From Candidatus Omnitrophota bacterium (lineage in GTDB: Bacteria; Hinthialibacterota; Hinthialibacteria; Hinthialibacterales; Hinthialibacteraceae), in contig JBFMBP010000157.1 in assembly GCA_040755155.1 (NCBI GenBank), positions 22,003-86,002 of the forward strand: a stretch of DNA of 64,000 bases. Direction: 5' to 3'. The notes beneath the pieces are model-generated. The model ran no database searches. It was not told where the DNA came from and saw nothing but the letters and a program-made list of their open reading frames with translations. The position numbers and the translations under genes are program-made. Below are positions 43,772 through 52,773 of the stretch, piece after piece; the first letter of the stretch is position 1, and each line of letters begins with the position of its first letter.

Positions 43772-45136
43772 ATGAGGTTGGCAGCGCGCATCGTATGGTT
43801 CGCTTGGGCGGCGGCATTCTTTGGGCAAATTATCGCCGTAGAAAAATCCTGGGCCAAATCATCCATCGATTTTTCGCAGGAGGAAAATCGAAAATCCGTC
43901 CGCATCACCAATTACCGCATCGCAGCTGAAATCGATTACGATGAAGCGGTAAAAATATCGGAATTTTCCGCCGGAATGGATACCTTTCTCTATCCTGATG
44001 AAAAGAATTCCACGGCGGGCTGTTCGTTGATTCTTTTTGCGGATAATCCCCATTCGTCGACGCAGGAAATCGAGTTGCCCCATCGCTATCGCGCCATTCG
44101 TTCCGCCACGGACGAAAAGTCCGATGCGGCGGTAGGGATAGAAAGTCTGGATGCGGGGCAAGTCTCTCTAAGAAAAGTATTCTCCATTAAGGACGAAATA
44201 TCCACGCTCCATATCGATACTTGCATAAAAAACGAAAGCGAGCGGATTCTGACCTTTTATCCAGCGGAAGCCATATCCTTCTTCGTCGGGACGGTTAAAC
44301 CGAATTATTCCGGCCGCATCGTATCGCCGACGGATTTATATTTTTATGCTCCTTACGATAAAATGAACGCCGTTACGATTACACAAGGTCCGAAAACGAA
44401 CAAGGAATTTATCCAAGTCGAAAAAGATTCCCTCTTTATCGCCCATTACGAGAGAGAAAACGGCGCAGTGAAACTGACCTCGTCCAAAGGATGGATCGCG
44501 GCGCAAAATGGGCAAAACTACCGCGTCACAGCGATAGAATTTTCTTATAAGAATCAAAACATCGAACCGATCGAATACAATTTACAAGTGCGGACGGAAT
44601 CGTTGGAAGACAACGGTTCGCCGGTTCAAGCGCAGGTTGTTTTGGGAAAAGTAACGCTGAAGCCGGGAGAGACGTTTGAATACGCATCCGATTGGAGCAA
44701 TAGCGCCAGCGGCATTCCCATTATCGAAGTGAAGGATGGCGCGGCTTACAATAAAACGCTGGAAGCGCTGACTACGGATGCAGGTTTCTATATCTTCGCC
44801 ATCATGGGTATCCCCCAAGATGGCTATCTTGGCGTGGAATTTTTAGACGAGAAAGATCAAATCGTCAAAAGGCACGATTATCTCTCTCTTATCCTCGACG
44901 TAACGCTGCCGCGGCCGTCTTCCGCCGTCTCCAAAATTCCAACGATTCTCACCCACGAAATCGGCTTCCCTTTCGACGAGAAATCCTTTAAAAACGGCCA
45001 ATATCTCATTGAATTGCAAAATCAAATCAAGAAAATCCGGCTGATCATGATGGATGACAAAAAGAATATCCTTCGCGTCATCGACGAAGTCAAAGCGCCT
45101 TGGAAAAAGCTGGATGAGACTTCGTCCAAACCTTGA
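43772..45136 (+). CDS. Exported beta-rich protein of unknown function
   Basis: A 454-residue protein with a signal peptide (RIVWFAWAAAFFGQIIAVE). The ATG at 43772 is chosen because AGGAG lies about 9 bases upstream; the frame is open to 43739. The mature part appears mainly beta-strand, with alternating charged and hydrophobic stretches (KSVRITNYRIAAEIDYDEAV; YNLQVRTESLEDNGSPVQAQ) and a proline/aromatic C-terminal domain. No catalytic motif is recognised. The nitroreductase gene follows after 25 bases on the same strand. Confidence 0.72.
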   Translation: MRLAARIVWFAWAAAFFGQIIAVEKSWAKSSIDFSQEENRKSVRITNYRIAAEIDYDEAVKISEFSAGMDTFLYPDEKNSTAGCSLILFADNPHSSTQEIELPHRYRAIRSATDEKSDAAVGIESLDAGQVSLRKVFSIKDEISTLHIDTCIKNESERILTFYPAEAISFFVGTVKPNYSGRIVSPTDLYFYAPYDKMNAVTITQGPKTNKEFIQVEKDSLFIAHYERENGAVKLTSSKGWIAAQNGQNYRVTAIEFSYKNQNIEPIEYNLQVRTESLEDNGSPVQAQVVLGKVTLKPGETFEYASDWSNSASGIPIIEVKDGAAYNKTLEALTTDAGFYIFAIMGIPQDGYLGVEFLDEKDQIVKRHDYLSLILDVTLPRPSSAVSKIPTILTHEIGFPFDEKSFKNGQYLIELQNQIKKIRLIMMDDKKNILRVIDEVKAPWKKLDETSSKP

Positions 45137-45161
45137 ATTCGATAAACTAGGGAGGCGGATT

Positions 45162-45671
45162 ATGAATGTATTTGAGGCTATTAAGGCTCGATATAGCGTA
45201 AGAAGATATTTGAGGAAGGAGGTCGAAGAAGAAAAACTGATCAAAATATTGGAAGCGGCGCGGCTGGCGCCTTCGGCGAAAAACTTTCAAGAATGGCGGT
45301 TCGTCGTCGTCAAAAATTCCCAAACCCGCAAGGCGTTAATGCATGCGGCGAGAGAGCAGCCCTTCGTCGGCGAAGCCCCTATCGTACTCGCTTGTTGCGC
45401 CATTACCGACAACCATATCATGTCCTGCGGGCAGTTATGCTACCCCATCGATGTGGCCATCGCTATGGAACATATTGCTTTGCAAGCCGTGGATGAAGGT
45501 TTGGGAACTTGTTGGATTGGCGCCTTTTATGAGGATCAGGTTAAGAAAATACTTAATATACCGAGAGAGGTTCGAGTCGTAGAATTGATGACTTTGGGAT
45601 ATCCCAGCGACGAACCTCAACCTAAAAACCGGTTGCCGTTGCATTCGATCGTAAAGTATGAAAATTGGTGA
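45162..45671 (+). CDS. Nitroreductase-family flavoprotein
   Basis: A 169-residue FMN-dependent oxidoreductase. The start motif FEAIKARYSVRRY and LEAARLAPSAKNFQEWRFVVV bind FMN; GLGTCWIGAF and LGYPSDEPQPKNRLPL complete the family signature. It is a short single-domain member. GGAGG precedes the ATG at 45162. The natural substrate of such proteins is often unknown. Its gene ends 40 bases before the exported methyltransferase gene. Confidence 0.9.
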   Translation: MNVFEAIKARYSVRRYLRKEVEEEKLIKILEAARLAPSAKNFQEWRFVVVKNSQTRKALMHAAREQPFVGEAPIVLACCAITDNHIMSCGQLCYPIDVAIAMEHIALQAVDEGLGTCWIGAFYEDQVKKILNIPREVRVVELMTLGYPSDEPQPKNRLPLHSIVKYENW

Positions 45672-45711
45672 AATTACTGCTAACGAATATCGAAAAACAA
45701 GGAGGATTGTT

Positions 45712-46392
45712 ATGAAATCGTTGGTGTTCCCTTCCCTGATCGCCTTAGTCGGCTTGGCTAGCATTATCGGCTTTGAAACCCAATCGGTGAAAGCCGAAGA
45801 AACGCAAGATATTCAATCGTTAAAAGATCCGCAGGCTATCGAAGCGTTCCGCGAGAATTTTTTAAAGAACTTTAAACGAATCGGTCTGAATACGGCATAT
45901 AACGACGCTCAATTTCTCCGCATCATGGTCGAGAGTTCGAGCGCTAAGCGGGGGCTGGAAATCGGTTCTTGCAATGGCTATGGGGCCATGTTCATGGGTA
46001 TGGGATTCGAGCGCAACGGCGGGCAACTCGTTACTCTGGAAATCGATCCCAAATTTGTAAAAGAATGCCGGGAGAATCTCAAGAAGACCGGCTTGGAAAA
46101 GACGGTGGAATGCGTCGAAGGCGATGCTTTAAAAACGATTCCCGAATTGCAGGGCGAATTCGACTTCGTTTTCATCGACGCCCAGAAGCAGGATTACTAT
46201 AAATATTTCAAGGCGGTCAGCCCGAAATTGAAAGCTGGCGCCGTGATTGTCGCCGACAACGTGATTCAATACGCCGAAGCCATGAAGGATTTTCTGGACG
46301 CTATGAAGAACGATCCCGCCTACGATACGGTCATCATCCAAACCACGCAGGAAAAGAGAGACGGGATGTCGGTGACATACAAGAGACGTTAA
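45712..46392 (+). CDS. Exported O-methyltransferase-like protein (class I SAM-dependent)
   Basis: A 226-residue methyltransferase of the catechol-O-methyltransferase-like family 3. SAM-binding motif I is GLEIGSCNGYGAMFMG, motif II VTLEIDPKF, and the metal/substrate region FVFIDAQKQDYYKYF and VIVADNVIQ. Unusually, it has a Sec signal peptide (MKSLVFPSLIALVGLASIIG, cleavage near VKAEE), although SAM is thought to be cytoplasmic. AAGGAGG lies 7 bases before the ATG at 45712. It ends close to a strong terminator. Confidence 0.85.
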   Translation: MKSLVFPSLIALVGLASIIGFETQSVKAEETQDIQSLKDPQAIEAFRENFLKNFKRIGLNTAYNDAQFLRIMVESSSAKRGLEIGSCNGYGAMFMGMGFERNGGQLVTLEIDPKFVKECRENLKKTGLEKTVECVEGDALKTIPELQGEFDFVFIDAQKQDYYKYFKAVSPKLKAGAVIVADNVIQYAEAMKDFLDAMKNDPAYDTVIIQTTQEKRDGMSVTYKRR

Positions 46393-46426
46393 ACGTTCGT
46401 ATTCGCTCTATTTCAAAAACGATTCG

Positions 46427-46454
46427 CGGGGCCATTTTATCGGCCCCGTTTTTG
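46427..46454 (+). terminator. Rho-independent terminator after the methyltransferase gene
   Basis: CGGGGCC (46427-46433) pairs with GGCCCCG (46442-46448), with an 8-base loop, followed by TTTTTT. It separates the plus-strand methyltransferase gene from the convergent gene at 46457. Confidence 0.92.
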
Positions 46455-46456
46455 TC

Positions 46457-47836
46457 TCAAAAACCAATGGCGCCCGTCAATAGGCCGTATATCCATAAAG
46501 AAAAGGATTCCAGGAAAAGAATCAGGCAAAAATAGAATACAATTAACAGAACCGTATAGATGAAACTCTTTCGGAAAAAAATATAAAAAAGAAGATATTT
46601 CATTATATAGAAAGTAAATGCGTAAAATACAGAGATTATGGGAATGGTCATGAAGCCCAGGTAGATTAAAATCGGCCCGCCTATCGTTAACAGCGACATC
46701 GTTGTGGCGAAAAACAATGAGGCCCAGGCTTCGAGTTTGATATTCTCGTTCCACTTACTGTCCGGTTCGCAGTAATTGACTAGCAGGACGGCGATGAAGA
46801 TCGACAAAAAACTAAAGATGAATCCTTTAAAAAAATTCAAACTTCCCCTAACTGTAATCATCGGTGAACGGCGGTAGGAGAAATTGCCATCGAGTGAATC
46901 GCCTTCATCGTCGGTGAAGGCGTAATACTGGCCGGAAGGAACATAAAAATCGATCTTTTCCTCTTCCCCGCCCTGCTTCTTGATTTCGGGAAAGAAGACC
47001 TCCGAGATATGAATTTCGCAGGTATAGGCGTAATAAGGCGCAATGAGGCGGGGGAATTTGAAATGGATCGTTTTTCCGGGAGGAAGATTTCTTACGTCGA
47101 ACCATGTAAAAAACGACATATGCTCTTTCCCCCACAATTGAATCGTTACTTTCAATTTTTCAATGATCTGGGAGGCGGAGCTAACCAACTTTCCGCTCAC
47201 TAAGACGGGATAATCCGTTTTTTGCGCCCAACCGCTTTGACATTGCCATTCCACATGGGAAATATGAATGAATTCCCCAAACTCTCCCGTTTTGTTTATG
47301 ATTTTCGCCGGTTCGGTCTTCCCAACAACAAAATGGCGGATCAGTAAACCGGAGACGGCGCAGAACAGGATAAGAATCGAGGGGTATACGAAGAATTTTT
47401 TTCTGATGGTTGCGATAAACAATTGGCCGCAGTAGCCGCAACGCCAGGCCGTATCCATGACTTTGGATTGACAATTGGGGCATATTTTTTTGGGGAGAGG
47501 TTTTAAATCCGATGTGGAACCGGCATCGAAGCAGGGAGCGGTGGAAACGATCCCTCTAACCGCTATCTCTTTTTTCTTTTCAGGCTCTTTGTTCCATTGC
47601 TGGATGAGTATTTTCGCTTTTGCGTGTTCGGGATTGACGGTGAGCGCTTTTTCCACAAATTCCCGCGCTTCATTTTCTTCTCCTACCTTGAGCAAGCAGA
47701 GGGCGATTTTGCAATGGATGTCGGGATTATTGGGTTCTTCATCCAATAGTCTACGCAAGAGGATGAGGGCTTCGCCGTAGTTGCCGAACTCGACGTGAAT
47801 ATTAATGCGGGAAACGATATCCTCCGGTTGCTTCAT
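46457..47836 (-). CDS. TPR/zinc-ribbon membrane protein
   Basis: A 459-residue protein. Residues about 1-85 form two TPR units (ALILLRRLLDEEPNNPDIHCKI). A zinc ribbon follows (CPNC...CGYC in ICPNCQSKVMDTAWRCGYCG), then a membrane segment (YPSILILFCAVSGLLI), a beta-rich extracytoplasmic part and a cluster of four C-terminal membrane segments. The combination suggests an assembly or scaffolding role at the inner membrane. No ribosome site is strong. Downstream is the convergent terminator. Confidence 0.75.
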   Translation of the reverse strand: MKQPEDIVSRINIHVEFGNYGEALILLRRLLDEEPNNPDIHCKIALCLLKVGEENEAREFVEKALTVNPEHAKAKILIQQWNKEPEKKKEIAVRGIVSTAPCFDAGSTSDLKPLPKKICPNCQSKVMDTAWRCGYCGQLFIATIRKKFFVYPSILILFCAVSGLLIRHFVVGKTEPAKIINKTGEFGEFIHISHVEWQCQSGWAQKTDYPVLVSGKLVSSASQIIEKLKVTIQLWGKEHMSFFTWFDVRNLPPGKTIHFKFPRLIAPYYAYTCEIHISEVFFPEIKKQGGEEEKIDFYVPSGQYYAFTDDEGDSLDGNFSYRRSPMITVRGSLNFFKGFIFSFLSIFIAVLLVNYCEPDSKWNENIKLEAWASLFFATTMSLLTIGGPILIYLGFMTIPIISVFYAFTFYIMKYLLFYIFFRKSFIYTVLLIVFYFCLILFLESFSLWIYGLLTGAIGF

Positions 47837-48085
47837 ATTTCTTCACCAGGCGAATGTTTTCGAATCGAAACGCCGATCGATGGCATGAAACGCTTTGTTC
47901 TATCAAACGCTTTGAAAGTATAAATGTTGCATTGGGTTAGGATAATGGCGGAGGCGAATGCGTGAATTAATAGGAGCGAGACAGCAGCAGATTTTGCAGG
48001 GCTTGCTTCGTTTGACTCACCTTGCATTACCGGCAAATTTCTATTTTGAGAATTGATTATTCCCATATGCTAATGTGAGTTTATA
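47837..48085. other. Spacer without recognisable features
   Basis: The stretch between the TPR/zinc-ribbon gene and the terminator at 48086 contains no credible gene, repeat or promoter that I could identify. Confidence 0.5.
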
Positions 48086-48123
48086 AATAAAAACCCGCCG
48101 ATTCATCAAGCGGAATCGGCGGG
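48086..48123 (-). terminator. Rho-independent terminator for the minus-strand gene at 48158
   Basis: CCCGCCGATTC (48094-48104) and GAATCGGCGGG (48113-48123) form a perfect 11-bp stem with an 8-base loop. On the minus strand it is followed by TTTTTATTT. Confidence 0.92.
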
Positions 48124-48157
48124 CGTTCTTCTAATTTCCCGTAAACCGGCGCTGGTT

Positions 48158-49132
48158 TTATTTTATGGCTTCCAATAAACTGCCGATTTTTAGGCGTTTG
48201 GTTTCGTCGAATCGAACCATGCCGTTTTCGAAGAGATAGACGGCTTCCAAGTTGGCGTCGTTCTCCTTGATCCATTCCGCCACTCTCGGCCCAACGAGCG
48301 ACGAATCCTTCGTCGTCAGCCAATCTTTCAAGCGAAACAATTGTGGAGTTTTGTTTTCGGGTTCGATGTTGACGATCCAGGCGGAATTGTCGGTCATCAA
48401 CAGGAAGAAAGTCTGGCCGGTTTTGATTTCCGCTTGGGGACGCTTTTCTTCCTGCGGGCGCATTTCGGTTTTGGGCGGGCTGACGATTCTTTCGTCCGCC
48501 GCGAATCCCTTGATGGTTTTCTTGCCTTTCCCTTCGCCGTACATGCGCGATTCCAATTCTTCCATCGTGCGAACCGTAACGCCGCGCTTCAATTTCAAAA
48601 TATTTCTACGCTCGTTATCCTTAGCCCATTGAATTCCCTGAGCGGCGAGATGGCAGAAAATATTCAGTGCTTGGTTGTGATCGAAATTGCGGATGGTGGG
48701 CGCGCGAAACGTGCGGAAATCGGAAAATTCGAATTGCGGTTTGATTGTGTAGACATATCCGCCGCCGCCCGAAAAAGGACTCTTGAGTGTATTGAAAATG
48801 GACGTAAACACGTTTTTCGATTTTTCTTCCGCCTTTTCTACGGGTTTCGCGTCGCGGCTGAAGGTATGATTGCGATCGAATTCGTATACGACCGTCAATA
48901 AATAATGCAGAGTATTTTTACCGACGCCGTCGCGCAGCTCGATATTCGGATCGGAAAGAAGATTCGTAATGGCGGAGGCGATTTCGGGATCGTAGGGCTT
49001 CAAGCCAACGACGGTTTTCCCCGCAGATTCCTCAGCGCTGGCGGAAAAAGCGGCCCAAGCGCTAATCGCCATAAGGGGAACGAGAAAGTAAACGGTTTTT
49101 TTAAGGGACGCGAAAAACATTCGAGATTTCAT
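48158..49132 (-). CDS. Exported protein of unknown function
   Basis: A 324-residue protein with a signal peptide (LKKTVYFLVPLMAISAWAAF, cleavage near SASAEE). The mature part contains a region with repeated charged segments (KPVEKAEEKSKNVFTS; KTEMRPQEEKRPQAE) and no catalytic motif. A GAGGAG site lies directly against the first ATG (49132), so the ATG four codons later may be the real start. It ends at a strong terminator. Family not recognised. Confidence 0.7.
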   Translation of the reverse strand: MKSRMFFASLKKTVYFLVPLMAISAWAAFSASAEESAGKTVVGLKPYDPEIASAITNLLSDPNIELRDGVGKNTLHYLLTVVYEFDRNHTFSRDAKPVEKAEEKSKNVFTSIFNTLKSPFSGGGGYVYTIKPQFEFSDFRTFRAPTIRNFDHNQALNIFCHLAAQGIQWAKDNERRNILKLKRGVTVRTMEELESRMYGEGKGKKTIKGFAADERIVSPPKTEMRPQEEKRPQAEIKTGQTFFLLMTDNSAWIVNIEPENKTPQLFRLKDWLTTKDSSLVGPRVAEWIKENDANLEAVYLFENGMVRFDETKRLKIGSLLEAIK

Positions 49133-49236
49133 CTCCTCTATGGAATGGGATGAAACGGCTAAAAATTCATCCGATTAAAATAATGGAGTTATTTCACATC
49201 AAAGATAATACGATGTCAATCTCAAAAGGATTCCCA

Positions 49237-51264
49237 TTACGATTCAAGAACCAATACGCTATGGATATTCAATTTGGGAATAACCACCGTGAGAATGCCA
49301 TTGCCCCACGATGATTTTATGTTTTCTTCATCTGGAACCCAATGAATTTTAGACGGTGGAGCGGGAACGCGCATCTTTATTGTTATGGGACCGATTTCGG
49401 GGATATGGTCAATAATGGGAAAGCGATTGGAGCGCGGGAGATTGGCGCAATTCATCAGATGCAGGCTGAGTTGGCCGTCTTTCGTTTTGCGCAGCGAAAC
49501 ATCCAGGCAGGGCGGCCCGTCAATGGCGACCGCCGGTTCGGGAAACAATCGTTCGGCGATGGCGCCGACAAAACGGCGCATGGATGGATGATGGCAGCGG
49601 AAAAAGATGTTGGGCAAAGGACCAAAGACAGCGCCGATTTTTCCTTTGCCGAGCGTAACCAGCGAAGCCGCCGCTTGCCCATCCTTGCGGACATCACGCG
49701 TGGGATATCGATAGCCGAGGATTTCCGCCGTTGTCGTTTTTATTTCTTGCCAAATGCCTTGAACGTTTACTACGCCGCCGGGCGTATTCAATTCTGGATT
49801 CATCTCACGAGGTTCGCCGATAAAATCCACGCCTAAAACATCCCGGAAAAGCCGGGCGCATTTTTCACCCATTAGAAAGAGCGAACCGCCGTTTTTCACG
49901 TAATCCAATAGCGCCTGTTTGAAATCGTCCGTCAGTTTCGGCGAATCGGGAATGACGACGAGAGGATATTCGCTCAGATGGGGCTGCAATTGATGTTCGG
50001 CGAGGATATCCACGGAGTACTGCAATTCCAATAGCGCGTGCAAGGCGCCTTCCAGGCTGTTGAATTCCCCGCCCCAGGGAGCGAAAACGTTGTCGGATTC
50101 TTCCCAGTGACTTTCGCTGGATAACAGCAGCGCGACTTGGGGAACGCTTTGGCTTTTATGGCTGACTTTTTGCCGCGCATGGCAGAAATCGGCCACTTCG
50201 CCGTAGGTATTGATAATGTCCTCCACAATATAGCCGGAGCGGGTCGGTTGGTTGTAAATCTGAAATCCGCCGCCCTGCATCAATACCGCCGCCGCTTCCT
50301 GCTGCAAGTGGATGGGCGTTTTAAAACTCCAGTTTAAACCCTCGCCCTTGTCGAAGCCCCAAGCCATCAAATCCCAGGGCATTCCTGCGCTGGCCAAATA
50401 GCGAGCTTCCAGCCGCGCTTTATCCACGGATAAGCCGGGAGAGTAATCGCCGGAAAGATAATCCAGCTTTGCCTTGACCGGCAACGGAGCGAAAGAGGAA
50501 TACATCCAGTTGCTGGTGATTTGCAGTTTGGGGTTGAATTCGTGCAAAGCGTCAACCCAATGGCTCAGGTACTTTTCAAACTGATTGCGGTGGAACATTT
50601 TCCACTCCAGCCAATGCGCCTCGCTTTTGTTTTTGGGAGCTTCGCTAAATCCGGTCTCCTTCTTCCACGCTTCTAAGGTGGCGGGCGAGTAATCGAGTTT
50701 GGCTGCCCAGCATTCGCCGTCCACCCATAAGCCGTCTAAATCGTATTTGGAGGTTACTTCTTTCAGCTGAGGAATGAGCAACTCGTCCACGTAGGGGCCG
50801 AATGTACTGGTATTGTTGGGATCGGGCTTTCCATTGGCGTCGATTCTCGCCCAGTCAGAATGTTTTTCGATGGCGGCGCTATCCCACACGCCGGAGAAGT
50901 GGATATACAACCCTACGCCGAATTGCTTCGTAACCTCGCGCCAGACGGCGAGGGAATCTTTGACGATGCCGGGAGCGGGCGTTCCAACTTTCGTGGGATA
51001 ACCCGCGTATCCAGCATGGCCTTTGCAATCGTATTGCACGTAATCCGGCTGCGTTCGCCGCAGCAGTTTTTCGATGTTGGCTTCGGAAAGTTCGGCGCCC
51101 AGAGCCGTATCGCTTTTGTTGGGATGCAAATCGAAGTGCATTCCGAAGAAGGCGTCCTTGCGCGGGATAATTTCTTTGCGGGGGAATTCCCCTTCCCCCG
51201 CGCACAATGCGGCGCATGCAACAACGAATATGGCTCCTATCAATAATTTGTGAATCCCTTTCAT
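49237..51264 (-). CDS. Secreted alpha-L-fucosidase-like / beta-galactosidase-trimerisation-type glycoside hydrolase
   Basis: A 675-residue secreted protein with a signal peptide (LLIGAIFVVACAALCAG). The first half is a TIM barrel resembling GH29-type fucosidases (FFGMHFDLHPNKSDTALGAEL; LYIHFSGVWDS; YDLDGLWVDGECWAAKLDY, where Asp in WVDGECW is a candidate nucleophile). The second half holds a Rossmann-like trimerisation domain (YPLVVIPDSPKLTDDFKQAL; GGSLFLMGEKCA) and a C-terminal beta domain. Substrate unknown; related proteins act on plant or algal glycans. AGGAG precedes the ATG. Divergent from an esterase gene. Confidence 0.78.
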   Translation of the reverse strand: MKGIHKLLIGAIFVVACAALCAGEGEFPRKEIIPRKDAFFGMHFDLHPNKSDTALGAELSEANIEKLLRRTQPDYVQYDCKGHAGYAGYPTKVGTPAPGIVKDSLAVWREVTKQFGVGLYIHFSGVWDSAAIEKHSDWARIDANGKPDPNNTSTFGPYVDELLIPQLKEVTSKYDLDGLWVDGECWAAKLDYSPATLEAWKKETGFSEAPKNKSEAHWLEWKMFHRNQFEKYLSHWVDALHEFNPKLQITSNWMYSSFAPLPVKAKLDYLSGDYSPGLSVDKARLEARYLASAGMPWDLMAWGFDKGEGLNWSFKTPIHLQQEAAAVLMQGGGFQIYNQPTRSGYIVEDIINTYGEVADFCHARQKVSHKSQSVPQVALLLSSESHWEESDNVFAPWGGEFNSLEGALHALLELQYSVDILAEHQLQPHLSEYPLVVIPDSPKLTDDFKQALLDYVKNGGSLFLMGEKCARLFRDVLGVDFIGEPREMNPELNTPGGVVNVQGIWQEIKTTTAEILGYRYPTRDVRKDGQAAASLVTLGKGKIGAVFGPLPNIFFRCHHPSMRRFVGAIAERLFPEPAVAIDGPPCLDVSLRKTKDGQLSLHLMNCANLPRSNRFPIIDHIPEIGPITIKMRVPAPPSKIHWVPDEENIKSSWGNGILTVVIPKLNIHSVLVLES

Positions 51265-51421
51265 GACGTTTTCTCCTATTTGTTCGTTTTGAATTTTCCG
51301 ATCGTAACATAAATTGATTCATCAATCCAATTGCGCCGTATTCTAAAACGCAATTTACAGGGATGGTATTATTCGATATGATTCGATGAAAAATATGATT
51401 CGGCGAGGAAGGGGATAAACG

Positions 51422-52393
51422 ATGAAAAGAAAAAAACTAGGCGCAATCGTATTCATGGCGAGCCTTGGTTTTACGGCGTTCGCTATGACGAGCGAACCGA
51501 ATTATCGCTCTATGAAATATACTCCCCGCTCTCAAGAGGAAGCCATCGCTTGGCAAAAGGAGTTGCGGGCGAAGCTGTTTCATATCTTGAAATTGGATGA
51601 GCTTATTGCGTTGAAGACGCCGATTCCCTTCGAGGCGAAAACGCTATTGAGCGAAGATAAAGGAAAATATACGAAGCAAGAGTTGGAGATCAATTCCACT
51701 GCTGGACGCCGCATCTCGCTCATTGTCACGCTGCCTCAAAAATCGGATTCGCCCTGCCCCGCCGTCGTTTGCGTTCACGGTCACGGAGGCAGCCGCGCCA
51801 TTGTGTACGATGCGTCGTCCATTTACAAAGGCTTCGCAACTTCGCTGGCGGAAAATGGCTTCGTTACTATTTCCACGGAGGTAGGACAGCATGAGGTTTA
51901 TGAAAAGAACCGAATTTTGATGGGCGAACGCCTTTGGGACCTAATACGCTGCGTTGATTACCTTGAATCGTTGCAGGAAGTAGACAAGAAGCGCATCGGC
52001 TGCGCCGGTCTATCCCTAGGAGGCGAAATGACGATGTGGCTGGCGGCGATGGATGAGCGGATCAAGGCGGCGGTAAGCGCCGGTTTCCTGACAGTGATGG
52101 ATCAGATGGAACAAAATCATTGCCTATGCTGGAAATTCGAAGGATTGCGGGAACTGGTGGATTTCGCCGATATCTATTCCTTGATCGCGCCGAGGTTTTT
52201 ACTTTGCCAAAATGGATTGAAGGAAGGGCCGAAGGATTTTTATGTCCCCATCGCGCGGGACGCCATGCAGGAGATCAAGCAAATTTTTCAGGATTTCGGT
52301 CAACCCTATCGCGCCATCCTCGACGTGCATCCCGGAGGCCACGAGATCAATTTGCCGGTGCTTATGGCTTTTTTCGAAAGAAACTTGAAGTGA
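51422..52393 (+). CDS. Exported alpha/beta hydrolase (dienelactone-hydrolase/esterase-like)
   Basis: A 323-residue alpha/beta hydrolase with a signal peptide (GAIVFMASLGFTAFAMTS). The oxyanion region is VCVHGHGGSRAI, the nucleophile elbow CAGLSLGGEMTMW, and the histidine DVHPGGHEI. It matches the secreted acetyl-esterase-like group of family DLH. GGAAGGGG precedes the ATG. It is transcribed away from the fucosidase-like gene; both may act on acetylated or fucosylated glycans, but that is inference. Confidence 0.82.
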   Translation: MKRKKLGAIVFMASLGFTAFAMTSEPNYRSMKYTPRSQEEAIAWQKELRAKLFHILKLDELIALKTPIPFEAKTLLSEDKGKYTKQELEINSTAGRRISLIVTLPQKSDSPCPAVVCVHGHGGSRAIVYDASSIYKGFATSLAENGFVTISTEVGQHEVYEKNRILMGERLWDLIRCVDYLESLQEVDKKRIGCAGLSLGGEMTMWLAAMDERIKAAVSAGFLTVMDQMEQNHCLCWKFEGLRELVDFADIYSLIAPRFLLCQNGLKEGPKDFYVPIARDAMQEIKQIFQDFGQPYRAILDVHPGGHEINLPVLMAFFERNLK

Positions 52394-52414
52394 TGGGAGA
52401 ATGAATCCACTGGT

Positions 52415-52627
52415 TTAGGATTTCGTCTTGTCTTCCTTTGATTCGAACAGCTGGCAAGGCATTCCCGAACTTTCGAAGACGGATAGATAGGGCGGCTTGT
52501 GCGATTTGAAATTGAGAATCCGGCAGCCGTAGGGAAAGCGCTGATCCCAGGTAATATAATAGTGGACGCAATTGGCGCAAAAAACGCGTTTCGTTTTGTC
52601 TCCGGTGGAACTCGTTGGTTTGTTCAT
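52415..52627 (-). CDS. Small four-cysteine protein
   Basis: A 70-residue cytoplasmic protein. The cysteines occur as FCANCVHYYITWDQRFPYGC and later GMPCQLFE. The pattern (CxxCxHYY.TWDxxFPxGCR...SSGxPC) matches a small conserved bacterial family sometimes misnamed uracil-DNA glycosylase; the cysteines probably bind zinc. Function unknown. It is convergent with the preceding esterase gene. Confidence 0.72.
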   Translation of the reverse strand: MNKPTSSTGDKTKRVFCANCVHYYITWDQRFPYGCRILNFKSHKPPYLSVFESSGMPCQLFESKEDKTKS

Positions 52628-52773
52628 CGCTTTGAGACCAATTTTCTCTTATTCACTGCTCTTTTATTATAATGAATCCTGCAAAAGGTTCAAACCAAAT
52701 TCGGTTTGCTTTCCGTTTCTGCGCCCGTTATGATTTCTTTCACATTTAATAACAATCTAGAAAGGATTTCATA

